Assembly: GCA_946407975.1 (NCBI GenBank)
Contig: CAMJQC010000002.1
Coordinates: 1 to 64,000 of the forward strand
Source of the DNA: an uncultured Bacteroidales bacterium
Lineage (GTDB): Bacteria; Bacteroidota; Bacteroidia; Bacteroidales; F082
Reading direction: 5' to 3'
Length of the DNA: 64,000 nt
The position numbers and the translations under genes are program-made. Shown here in pieces: positions 24,262-32,487 of this stretch (within the stretch, counting starts at the first letter, position 1; every line of letters starts with the position of its first letter). The notes beneath the pieces were generated by a model. The model saw only the letters and a program-made list of their open reading frames with translations, made no database searches and was not told where the DNA came from.

Positions 24262-25217
24262 TGAAGATATACAAAAGCATATATGAAGTAAAGGCCATTC
24301 CCAACGCCGTCGTCACCATCGGTACTTTCGACGGCGTGCATATGGGTCATCAGGCCATCTTCACCAAGATGAAAAGCATAGCGCAGTCGATGGGAGGCGA
24401 GACTGTCGTATTGACTTTCGACCCTCATCCGCGCCAGGTGCTCAATATCGACAGCAGTAACCTGCGTTTCATCTGCACCCCTGAGGAGAAACTTCGTAAG
24501 TTTGAAGAGTTTGGAATCGACAACGTGGTGATTATCAAATTCACCAAAGAGTTCTCCCGCACCCCCTCTGATGTGTTCATCAAGGACTATGTCATCGACC
24601 GCATCAAGCCTGCCGTCATCGTGGTGGGCTATGACCATCATTTCGGGAAGAACCGCATGGGCGACTTTTATCGACTCTCCGACTTGGCCACACAATATCA
24701 TTTCAAGGTGGAGCGTGTGGCTGCCCAGGATGTAGAGCACATCGCCATTAGTTCGACCAAGATCCGCATCGCCCTCTCGGTGGGCAATGTAAAGACGGCA
24801 AATATGCTTTTGGGATATGAGTACACCGTCAGTTCGGAAGTTGTCCGTGGCAACGAAATTGGGCGCACCATCGGTTTCCCGACCGCCAATCTGGCTTTGC
24901 CGAAGGAATATATGCTGATTGCAAATGCAGGCGTTTACGCTTGTCTGGTGGATTACGACGGCCAGACCTACAAAGCCATGGCCAACATCGGGCGTCGCCC
25001 CACCATCGGTGACCGTGCCGAAGGTGACTTCATCATCGAAGTGAATCTTTTTGATTTCGATGGCGACCTTTACGGAAAGACCATCCGGGTGCGTTTCGTC
25101 GACCGCATCCGTGACGAGGAGAAGTTTGAAGGCCTGCCGCAGTTGAAGACGCAGCTAGAGCATGACCGCATCAGCGCCAAGGCCTTGCTTGAGGCATACA
25201 ATCCCTCAAAGCACTGA
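24261..25217 (+). CDS. ribF: Bifunctional riboflavin kinase / FAD synthetase
   Basis: A 318-residue enzyme that phosphorylates riboflavin to FMN and adenylates FMN to FAD. The N-terminal nucleotidyltransferase domain shows GTFDGVHMGHQ (HxGH-type motif, about 21-31) and SSTKIRIAL; the C-terminal kinase domain shows GNEIGRTIGFPTANL and the Asn-Glu pair region FIIEVNLFDFDGDLYG. It is joined to asd by a one-base overlap. FMN and FAD are needed by several neighbours (EFR1, acyl-CoA dehydrogenase, nitroreductase), though no regulatory link is visible and no FMN riboswitch is present upstream. Confidence 0.95.
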   Translation: MKIYKSIYEVKAIPNAVVTIGTFDGVHMGHQAIFTKMKSIAQSMGGETVVLTFDPHPRQVLNIDSSNLRFICTPEEKLRKFEEFGIDNVVIIKFTKEFSRTPSDVFIKDYVIDRIKPAVIVVGYDHHFGKNRMGDFYRLSDLATQYHFKVERVAAQDVEHIAISSTKIRIALSVGNVKTANMLLGYEYTVSSEVVRGNEIGRTIGFPTANLALPKEYMLIANAGVYACLVDYDGQTYKAMANIGRRPTIGDRAEGDFIIEVNLFDFDGDLYGKTIRVRFVDRIRDEEKFEGLPQLKTQLEHDRISAKALLEAYNPSKH

Positions 25218-25254
25218 TGGACAACGAGGCAGCAATAATGATGCCCAAAGGACA

Positions 25255-26049
25255 ATGAAAAGACTCGAAAAAATCTCAGATAAATGGTGGTTCGCCATTG
25301 TTTTAATCGTGGCACAGTGTGTTTTGCTGCCCTTTGCCAGTCGTAATTTCGACTTTGCAGCTATCGGTCGGATCATTTCGGTTACACTTTCAAACGCCTT
25401 CCAAACCCATTTTGGGAATCTGAACATTCTATTTCAGTCGTTGTCCCTTTTGATGTTCATTCTGCTGTTTGTGTTTAAGGATAGGGTGAAAACCCTCTTC
25501 AACGCTTACGTGGCATTGTCCTATCTGGCTTTCGCATTCATTCAGAATATCGCTGTTACCGAAACCTACGGGATAAGCGTAGTCACCGTCAATTTGGCCA
25601 TGTTCCTGTTTGTCGCCTACGTTTGGTTTCGCGAGGCTTTGCGACCCCAAAACGTTTATGACTTCAAAAATCTCCGATGGAAATATGCGTGGATGATTGT
25701 CCTTGCCATATTCGCATATCTCTGTCCTTTTGACAACTTCGGCCGTTTGGATTTGAACCCCTTACATTTCTTTGTCAAGAATTCGGTGACAGCCTTTTGC
25801 CTGACAACCCCTGCTTTTCTAACGGTTTTGACGCTAAACCTTCCAAAAGTCAATATTGTGACCTATCGAATCACGGCCATTATCGGTTTCATCATAGGAT
25901 GTTACAACATGATGCCTTTTTTCAACCCAAACACCGTCTTCGTAGGTTTTCTGCACCTGCCTCTGCTCCTCATCTCGCTTTATTGCATCATATTAAGCTA
26001 TCGCTTGTCCTCAAAAGCGACACAGAATAACGAAACCACTTCAAACTAA
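25255..26049 (+). CDS. Polytopic membrane protein of unknown function
   Basis: A 264-residue integral membrane protein with about seven or eight hydrophobic helices (for example WWFAIVLIVAQCVLLPFA, LSLLMFILLFVF, VNLAMFLFVAYVWF, AWMIVLAIFAYLC, ITAIIGFIIGCYNMMPFF) and a short polar N- and C-terminus. I do not recognise the family. The ATG at 25255, after AAAGGA, is preferred over an upstream in-frame ATG at 25162 that lies inside ribF. It follows ribF by 37 bases without a visible promoter and ends 26 bases before the HYC_CC_PP gene, which has its own promoter. Confidence 0.65.
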   Translation: MKRLEKISDKWWFAIVLIVAQCVLLPFASRNFDFAAIGRIISVTLSNAFQTHFGNLNILFQSLSLLMFILLFVFKDRVKTLFNAYVALSYLAFAFIQNIAVTETYGISVVTVNLAMFLFVAYVWFREALRPQNVYDFKNLRWKYAWMIVLAIFAYLCPFDNFGRLDLNPLHFFVKNSVTAFCLTTPAFLTVLTLNLPKVNIVTYRITAIIGFIIGCYNMMPFFNPNTVFVGFLHLPLLLISLYCIILSYRLSSKATQNNETTSN

Positions 26050-26062
26050 TTTGTATCTTTTG

Positions 26063-26070
26063 TATCTTTG
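26063..26070 (+). promoter_or_regulatory. Promoter -7 box of the HYC_CC_PP gene, 5 bases from the start codon
   Basis: TATCTTTG preceded by a near copy (TATCTTTT), so the region reads as a tandem repeat. The GTG start at 26076 follows after 5 bases, close to or at the expected transcription start. Confidence 0.6.
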
Positions 26071-26075
26071 TCCCC

Positions 26076-26540
26076 GTGAAGGAAATCGGACTGAAAATAG
26101 GGTCTTTGCTTCTGGCCATCATGATGATCTTCGTCTCGATGGGGTGGGATGTGTGTTTCCATTACTGCACGTCGAGCCACACTGTGACAAGCAGCATCGG
26201 AGTGGGAACGCCCACACATGCCCATTGCCCCGATTTAAGCTCATGCCACGAAAAGAGCCATAGGAATCATCCTGCCGCAGCCCATTTTGATACAAAAGGA
26301 TGCTGTGAAGATTTCGACAGTAGGATCCAGTTCACGGATAACTTCACGTTTTCACCCGAGAAACATCTAACTATTTTCTTCCGTTCAGTGGCATTGCCTG
26401 TCATCGATAAAACGACAATTTCGTTGGAGGCAGTCCAGGTGTTTCGGCAAAGTTTTTCCCGGAAAAGGTCAGACTTCTTTTCAGGCAGGGATAGATCGGT
26501 TTTCTTTTCTTGTTTAAGGCTTAATCCTTTGGTTTTCTGA
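26076..26540 (+). CDS. HYC_CC_PP-type cysteine- and histidine-rich small exported protein
   Basis: A 154-residue protein with a hydrophobic N-terminal segment (about 6-24) followed by CFHYC (the HYC motif), a His/Cys-rich stretch (HAHCPDLSSCHEKSHRNH, about 48-65) and GCCEDF (the CC motif). These motifs are those of the HYC_CC_PP family that sits directly ahead of TonB-dependent receptors in Bacteroidota, thought to be linked to metal, probably copper or another thiophilic metal. The typical C-terminal Pro-Pro motif is not evident. The start is a GTG only 5 bases from the promoter box, so the mRNA may be leaderless; the next ATG pair at codons 16-17 would destroy the signal segment. The receptor gene follows. 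Confidence 0.72.
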   Translation: MKEIGLKIGSLLLAIMMIFVSMGWDVCFHYCTSSHTVTSSIGVGTPTHAHCPDLSSCHEKSHRNHPAAAHFDTKGCCEDFDSRIQFTDNFTFSPEKHLTIFFRSVALPVIDKTTISLEAVQVFRQSFSRKRSDFFSGRDRSVFFSCLRLNPLVF

Positions 26541-26654
26541 AAGATTCTGAAGTAGGAACTTCGAATTTCACGAATTGTTTTTTTTCGTGTCATTGATGAG
26601 ATTCGTAGTTAAATGTACCCATCTCAGTGTTTTAAATCTTTAAAAATATCTTTT

Positions 26655-28892
26655 ATGAAAACCAACAAAACTATTCTTATCACTATATTGTTTCTATTCT
26701 TTGGCTTGAGTTCCTATGCCCAGGAATACATTGAGGGCACCGTCTATGAGGAAAACGAGAGTGGCAAACAGGTCCCGCTACCGGGTGTCAACGTATATTG
26801 GAAAATCGTCAACCAAGGCGTGGTGACCGATGCCAACGGACATTACAAGATTCCTGTCCATGGACAGATAGGCTGCCTGGTGTTCAGCTGTATCAGTTAT
26901 GAGAACGACACCGTCCATCACATGTTCGAGCCGGTGCATTACGACCATGTTTTTCATACTATCCACGTGCTGAACGAAGTGGAGATTGCGGCCCGACAAA
27001 AAGCCTCTTTCATCAACCCAATCAAAGCCATCGCTGTGCAGGAAATCACTTCTGAAAACCTGAAGCGTGCCGCCTGTTGTACTCTTGCAGGCAGTTTCGA
27101 AAACAACGCCTCGGTCGATGTGGCCTATAGTGACGCCGTCACGGGCGCCAAACAGATTCAATTGCTTGGATTGAGCGGTATTTACACCCAGATGATGACT
27201 GAAATCATTCCCAATTTCCGTGGACTGGCCTCGACATTCGGCTTGAATTATGTGCCTGGTAACTGGATGAATGGCATACAGATCTCCAAAGGAACATCTT
27301 CTGTAAGGAACGGTTACGAATCCATCACGGGACAAATCAACGTGGACTACAAAGAGCCAATGCCCAACAAAAGCGAGAAAGTGTTTGTCAACCTCTACGG
27401 CAACTCAATGTTAATGACGGACTTGAACTTCAACGGTCGCGTAAAAGTGGGAAATAACGATGGCATTATGTTATTCGGCCATGTGAGTCACAGCCACATG
27501 AAAATGGATGAAAACGCTGACTCGTTTCTTGACGATCCGATGACCACGCAATACAATGTCTTTTTGCGTTATAATCATCCCCATACGGGACATTTCGGTT
27601 GTAAGTTAGGCATCAAGGCTTTGAAGGAAACCCGACTCGGCGGACAAATGGACTTTGATCCGAAGCATAGCTTTGAAGAAGGCTACAATCTGTATGGCAT
27701 TGGCATCAATACCGAGCGTTATGAGGCTTTTGCCAAAGGTGGCTACCACTTCAATCGCAAAGACACCAGTCTCGGCACGCAGCATCAGGTAACTTACCAC
27801 AAGATGGACTCCTACTATGGTCTTACCGACTATAATGCCAACCAACTCTCTTACTATGGCAATCTGTTGTTTGACTCCTACCTCATGAATGACCATCACA
27901 CTTATTCCATAGGTGCCAGTTATACCTACGACAAATATGATGAACATTTAAACGACAGCACTTTCCAACGTGTTGAACAAGTTCCTGGAGCCTTTGTGGA
28001 ATATAATTTCGCTGACGACCACCATTGGAACATCATTGCCGGCTTCCGTGCTGACTATAACACCTATTACCAAAAGATGCTTTACACACCTCGTCTTCAT
28101 GTGAGGTTCAAAACTCACGATGATTTTGCCGTCCGCCTTTCAGCGGGAAAGGGTTATCGTTCCCCCAACATCTTGGCTGAAAACTCCACCATGTTTGCTT
28201 CATCAAGGATGATTCGTTTCTTGGATACGCCTAGAATGGAAGATGCTTGGAACTACGGTATCAATTTGACTAAAGGTATTGACATCGGATGGCGCGAGAT
28301 CATTATCCAAGCCGACTTCTATCGCACCGACTTTGTCAACCAAATCATTCTCGACCGTGATGCCGACGTCCACGAAATCCGTATTTATAACCTCAATGGG
28401 AAATCCTATTCCAACAGCGCTCAAATCGAGGCTAACTGCGAGATATTCAGAAATTTCGACCTCACTCTTGCCTTCCGTTACAACGATGTGAAGATGACCA
28501 TCAACGACACGCTTCGCGAGAAACCTTTCGTCAATCGTTACAAAGGCTTGGTGACGTTGTCGTATGCCCCAGGCACCTGGCAATTTGACTTCACGACGCA
28601 GTTTAACGGCGACAGCCGTGTGCCCGACCTGAGCGGCAACGCCACTGCCGTGGCCAACGGTCAGAATATCGGGCGCTCGCCTTTTTATGTCATCATGAAC
28701 GCACAGGTCACAAAGAAGTTGGGTAAATGTTGGGAACTCTATATCGGTGGCGAGAACCTGACCAACTACAAACAAGACCATCCCATTATCTCGGCCGACA
28801 ATCCGCTGAGCGATGACTTCGACGCCTCGATGGTCTGGGGCCCGCTGAGTGGCATCCGTAGCTATCTGGGCGTGCGGTTCCAAATAAAATGA
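26655..28892 (+). CDS. TonB-dependent receptor, probable metal uptake
   Basis: A 745-residue outer-membrane receptor. Signal peptide about 1-22, a carboxypeptidase-regulatory-like beta domain (about 25-105, EYIEGTVYEE to HVLNEVEI), a plug domain (about 140-260, with TGAKQIQLLGLSGIYTQMM and GYESITGQINVDYKEP) and a 22-strand barrel ending GIRSYLGVRFQIK. There is no SusD-like gene beside it, so this is not a glycan (SusC-type) receptor. The HYC_CC_PP protein upstream and the Cys-Cys pair just before the plug (RAACCTLAGSFE) suggest import or sensing of a metal. The ATG at 26655 directly begins the signal peptide; an earlier in-frame ATG at 26613 does not. Confidence 0.88.
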   Translation: MKTNKTILITILFLFFGLSSYAQEYIEGTVYEENESGKQVPLPGVNVYWKIVNQGVVTDANGHYKIPVHGQIGCLVFSCISYENDTVHHMFEPVHYDHVFHTIHVLNEVEIAARQKASFINPIKAIAVQEITSENLKRAACCTLAGSFENNASVDVAYSDAVTGAKQIQLLGLSGIYTQMMTEIIPNFRGLASTFGLNYVPGNWMNGIQISKGTSSVRNGYESITGQINVDYKEPMPNKSEKVFVNLYGNSMLMTDLNFNGRVKVGNNDGIMLFGHVSHSHMKMDENADSFLDDPMTTQYNVFLRYNHPHTGHFGCKLGIKALKETRLGGQMDFDPKHSFEEGYNLYGIGINTERYEAFAKGGYHFNRKDTSLGTQHQVTYHKMDSYYGLTDYNANQLSYYGNLLFDSYLMNDHHTYSIGASYTYDKYDEHLNDSTFQRVEQVPGAFVEYNFADDHHWNIIAGFRADYNTYYQKMLYTPRLHVRFKTHDDFAVRLSAGKGYRSPNILAENSTMFASSRMIRFLDTPRMEDAWNYGINLTKGIDIGWREIIIQADFYRTDFVNQIILDRDADVHEIRIYNLNGKSYSNSAQIEANCEIFRNFDLTLAFRYNDVKMTINDTLREKPFVNRYKGLVTLSYAPGTWQFDFTTQFNGDSRVPDLSGNATAVANGQNIGRSPFYVIMNAQVTKKLGKCWELYIGGENLTNYKQDHPIISADNPLSDDFDASMVWGPLSGIRSYLGVRFQIK

Positions 28893-28936
28893 ACCGCCAC
28901 GCGTCAAGGCTTATCTTACAATGCTCTTGATGTAGA

Positions 28937-29572
28937 TCAGATAATCAATTGTTCCCAACGGATTTTCGGGACAAATTGCGTTCCTTGCTCATCCCGATAA
29001 TAGGCCAGCTTTTCGCCTTCATCGACAGGCTGGAGCTTGATTTTCTCATTGCCCTTGCCAATGGCAAGCATCAGTAACGGCTCATAGGGAAGGTCGAAAG
29101 TCTCCGTAATCTTCGCCTTATTGAAAGCCCCGATCATGATGCCGTTCAGGCCCATCTCCGTGGCTTTCAGCAACATGCTTTGGGCGGCAATGCCGAGGTC
29201 GATATCTACGAACTTGGTCTCGGGTACGGTACTGCATATGATGATAAAGGCTTCGGGCTCGGTGTCAGGAAAGGGGAGATGCAACTCTGGCAAAAGCCCA
29301 CCTAACTTCATGTTTTGTAGGATGATGTCCGCCCCCGTATCCTTGGTGACCAACTTGAAACGTAGCACCTGTTGGTTCTTCGCCGAGGCAATCTTGGTAT
29401 TCACCGACACGATGCGTTCCAGCATCTCACGTTTCACCACATAGTCTTTTTTGTAGCCGCGAAAGCTGCGGTTTTTCTCCATCAAAGTCTCTATCGAGGA
29501 GTGCTTGACGACTGTTTTTTTGGCACCTTGGCCAAATTCTTCGAATTTCTTTTCCAAATAACCGTCCGCCAT
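28937..29572 (-). CDS. Nitroreductase family protein
   Basis: A 211-residue FMN-dependent oxidoreductase. SFRGYKKDYV (about 36-45) matches the nitroreductase RS.R.F/Y start, with later DLGIAAQSMLLKATEMGLNG (about 124-143) and LLMLAIGKGNE as the family's FMN-contacting helix and strand. An extra N-terminal stretch of about 30 residues precedes the core. Members reduce nitro compounds, quinones or flavins with NAD(P)H; the natural substrate is unknown. It has its own promoter, divergent from the GH106-like gene. Confidence 0.85.
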   Translation of the reverse strand: MADGYLEKKFEEFGQGAKKTVVKHSSIETLMEKNRSFRGYKKDYVVKREMLERIVSVNTKIASAKNQQVLRFKLVTKDTGADIILQNMKLGGLLPELHLPFPDTEPEAFIIICSTVPETKFVDIDLGIAAQSMLLKATEMGLNGIMIGAFNKAKITETFDLPYEPLLMLAIGKGNEKIKLQPVDEGEKLAYYRDEQGTQFVPKIRWEQLII

Positions 29573-29595
29573 AATGATTCATTTAAAGCTTTTGG

Positions 29596-29603
29596 CAAAG
29601 GTA
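29596..29603 (-). promoter_or_regulatory. Promoter -7 box of the nitroreductase gene
   Basis: TACCTTTG on the minus strand, 23 bases before the ATG at 29572. Confidence 0.7.
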
Positions 29604-29615
29604 CTGATTTTTAGT

Positions 29616-29623
29616 TAAATTTG
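29616..29623 (+). promoter_or_regulatory. Promoter -7 box of the GH106-like gene, 5 bases from the start codon
   Basis: TAAATTTG, only 5 bases before the ATG at 29629, so transcription would begin at or next to the start codon. It is back to back with the nitroreductase promoter. Confidence 0.55.
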
Positions 29624-29628
29624 CATCC

Positions 29629-32487
29629 ATGAAACGAATCGTTTTGTGGATTGGGTTACTCCTGTTTCTTTGCCAGTGTACGTCACGGCAAGGAACGATG
29701 ACTATGGAAGAACTCTACCAGGGTTTCCGACAGCCATCTGCTGAGTATCGTCCCTTCGTGCGTTGGTGGTGGAACGGTGACAAGGTAGAAGCCGATGAAC
29801 TGGTGCGAGAATTACGCCTTCTCAAAGAAGCTGGAATCGGTGGCGTGGAGATCAACCCCATCGCCTTTCCGACCTATTGCGACAGTCTCGGGAAACCCTC
29901 GCTGACCTGGCTCAGTCCCGAATGGATCAATATGCTTAAGGTGTGTTTCGACGAAGCGGATTCGTTGGACATGACATGCGACCTCCTTGTAGGGTCGGGA
30001 TGGCCCTTCGGCGCCGAGTTCCTCGAGAAGGACGAGCGGGCTCAGATTGTGGTCAACTATGCTGAGCCCGTGACCGGTCCGGCTACCCTCACCTTGATAC
30101 GCGATAGCATTTGCGAAAAAGCCATGCCTAAGGTGAGTTCGCCCTTTAAAGACAATTCTAAAGAGCTGATGCTCTTACGATTATATCCCAATCCCGCATC
30201 AAGTGTAACTGAGGGCATTGACGTTTTAAAACCCGATAGCGTGTTCACTGTCAAGGTCCCAGAAGGGACTTACACTCTGGCAGCTTTAGTGAAGATCACT
30301 GGTTTTTTGGAGGTCATCAATGGCGCTCCAGGAGCAGCGGGTCCCGTGCTCGATCATTTCAATACGGAGGCCGTCAATCGGTATCTCTGCAACATGTCCG
30401 ATAAGATAGAGGCACAGATCGGACCATTGAAGAACCATATCCGCGCCTTGTTCACCGACAGCATGGAGTTGGAAGGCGCCAACTGGACCTCCGACATGGC
30501 CGATGAGTTTCAGCGGCATTATGGCTATGACATCACGGAATACTTGCCGTTTATCCTGTTTAAGATTGGCTCTATGGGCAGTGCGCTCAACTATAACCCT
30601 GTGGTGCCTGTGACGGACGCTTTTCAGGAGGAGATCGAGCGTGCCCGTTATGATTTCGAAGATTTCAAGGCTCGGCTGATGCAGGAACGCTTTACAGCGC
30701 CTTATATCGCTTGGTGTCACAAGCTCGGGGTGAAAGCCCGCGCCCAGGCCTACGGTCGAGGGTTCTATCCATTGGAAAATGCCATGGGTTACGATATCCC
30801 CGAAGGCGAGTCATGGACAACCAACTGGCTACGACACAAACCAGGCGAAGAGATGTCGGAAAGCGATTACCGTCGCGGAAGAGCCTATACGATGGTAAAT
30901 AAATTTGTGTCGTCAGGCGCGCATCTGGCTGGCAACCGGATGGTGAGTTGCGAGGAGATGACCAACACTTACACCGTGTTCAACATGACCTTGGAGCAAC
31001 TGAAGATCGGTGGTGACCAAAGCGCCATCTCCGGGGTGACCCATAGCGTGTTTCACGGCTTCAATTACTCGCCCAACCTCGAAACGAACGTCCCGGGATG
31101 GGTGCGCTACGGTGCCTATTACAGCGAGAACAACCCCTGGTGGCCATACTTCAAGCTTTACAACGACTACAAGGCCCGTCTCTCATACGCCTTGCGACAC
31201 GCCACCTATTATGCCGACATTGCCATCCTTAATCCCGAAAACGACATGTGGAGCACCATCGGGATGCAAAACGAGCCTTTCCCCAACACCACTCGAGCAC
31301 CCTATAAAACCATGATCTGGGAGGCAATCAGCAAATGTGGTGGTGGGGTGGACTATGTCTCCGAGAACATCCTTAACGAAGGCATGATGAAACATGGCGG
31401 TTTTCGTTACCGCGACCGTCGTTACAGCACCTTGATCTTGATCGATGTGGAGCGGATGCACCCTGAGACTTCGCAACAGTTGTTGCGTTTTGTGGAAGGA
31501 GGCGGAAAGCTGTTGTGCATCGACACCATCCCTTATATGTCGTTGGGTTTGAGCGGAGATATCGCCTTGAAGGATTCCATAGTCAGAAGCAATTTTGAAA
31601 AAATCCAAACCTACAATGACCGTTTTGTTTTTGTGGAACCGCCTAAAGAAGACTTCATCCCTTGGTGTGACAGCCTAATGAAAGCAGAACGTCTGCCCCA
31701 TTATCTCGATATTGAGAGCCCCGACCCTTATGTGATGCAGAACCGGTACACCACCGACGATGGTGGCGAGATGCTCTTCCTTTGCAACAGCCATCGTTAC
31801 CAGCCTCACCAGACCCGCATCACTTTTCACCGTGAACTGATTCGCCACAAACATCCTTGGATTTGGGACCTGCATACCGGCGAACGTCATCCTTTGTCTT
31901 TGGATGAAGAGGGCAGTTATGATATCGACTTGGGTCCTGCCGAATCGATGCTGATTGTTTTTGACAGACATCGAGGTGCCACGGAGAAAGCGCACGTGGC
32001 TTCTTCACAAACAATCATTGACCTTTCAGCCCATTGGGATGTGGAATTGGACCACGCCCTTTTAGACACGGTTATAAAGACCCATTTTGACACCCTTTTT
32101 GATTTGAAGAATCATCCTGATTACCAGAATTTTGCTGGAACTATAGTTTACAAGAGAAATGTCAATTGTAGAGACGGTGCCGGCACCATTTCTACAGATA
32201 ATCCTACCATTCTAGATCTAGGTCTTGTCGAAGGCGTCTCCGAGGTGTTCGTGAACGGTCAGTCCGCGGGTGTGAAATACTATGGCCGACGTAAGTATGA
32301 TATCCGCGATCTCCTTCACGAAGGCGATAACGACCTTGAAATCCGCGTCACCACGACATTAGGCAACTATCTGAAGACTTTCAGTCGCGAGGAGAATCCT
32401 GTCGCCTGGATCTATGTCAATCATCCTAGAAGAGATCAATCCTTACAGCCTATGGGGCTGATCGGACCTGTAAAAATAATCCTATGA
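29629..32487 (+). CDS. Glycoside hydrolase, GH106-like (putative alpha-L-rhamnosidase)
   Basis: A 952-residue exported enzyme. A hydrophobic N-terminus with FLCQC (possible lipoprotein Cys) is followed by PFVRWWWNGDKVEADEL and LLKEAGIGGVEINPIAFP, the opening of the TIM barrel in GH106 and related large glycosidases. The C-terminus (about 800-950) is a beta-sandwich sugar-binding domain (VEGVSEVFVNGQSAG, DNDLEIRVTTTLGNYL). GH106 enzymes remove rhamnose from pectic side chains; the adjacent GH28 gene, overlapping by 4 bases, supports action on rhamnogalacturonan. At codons 847-856 a 28-bp palindromic repeat lies in frame, between two strands of the C-terminal domain. Exact family assignment should be treated as probable. 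Confidence 0.78.
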   Translation: MKRIVLWIGLLLFLCQCTSRQGTMTMEELYQGFRQPSAEYRPFVRWWWNGDKVEADELVRELRLLKEAGIGGVEINPIAFPTYCDSLGKPSLTWLSPEWINMLKVCFDEADSLDMTCDLLVGSGWPFGAEFLEKDERAQIVVNYAEPVTGPATLTLIRDSICEKAMPKVSSPFKDNSKELMLLRLYPNPASSVTEGIDVLKPDSVFTVKVPEGTYTLAALVKITGFLEVINGAPGAAGPVLDHFNTEAVNRYLCNMSDKIEAQIGPLKNHIRALFTDSMELEGANWTSDMADEFQRHYGYDITEYLPFILFKIGSMGSALNYNPVVPVTDAFQEEIERARYDFEDFKARLMQERFTAPYIAWCHKLGVKARAQAYGRGFYPLENAMGYDIPEGESWTTNWLRHKPGEEMSESDYRRGRAYTMVNKFVSSGAHLAGNRMVSCEEMTNTYTVFNMTLEQLKIGGDQSAISGVTHSVFHGFNYSPNLETNVPGWVRYGAYYSENNPWWPYFKLYNDYKARLSYALRHATYYADIAILNPENDMWSTIGMQNEPFPNTTRAPYKTMIWEAISKCGGGVDYVSENILNEGMMKHGGFRYRDRRYSTLILIDVERMHPETSQQLLRFVEGGGKLLCIDTIPYMSLGLSGDIALKDSIVRSNFEKIQTYNDRFVFVEPPKEDFIPWCDSLMKAERLPHYLDIESPDPYVMQNRYTTDDGGEMLFLCNSHRYQPHQTRITFHRELIRHKHPWIWDLHTGERHPLSLDEEGSYDIDLGPAESMLIVFDRHRGATEKAHVASSQTIIDLSAHWDVELDHALLDTVIKTHFDTLFDLKNHPDYQNFAGTIVYKRNVNCRDGAGTISTDNPTILDLGLVEGVSEVFVNGQSAGVKYYGRRKYDIRDLLHEGDNDLEIRVTTTLGNYLKTFSREENPVAWIYVNHPRRDQSLQPMGLIGPVKIIL
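32168..32195. repeat. 28-bp palindromic repeat inside the GH106-like coding region (copy C)
   Basis: GTAGAGACGGTG, a 4-base centre, then CACCATTTCTAC: same length and outer arms as the intergenic palindrome at 175-202, with two positions that no longer pair fully. It encodes residues reading CRDGAGTIST in a linker between strands and keeps the frame open. Confidence 0.65.

Noticed and set aside
26655-28892. SusC-type glycan receptor and polysaccharide utilisation locus
   Set aside because: No SusD-like gene follows, and the HYC_CC_PP protein ahead points to a metal-type receptor.
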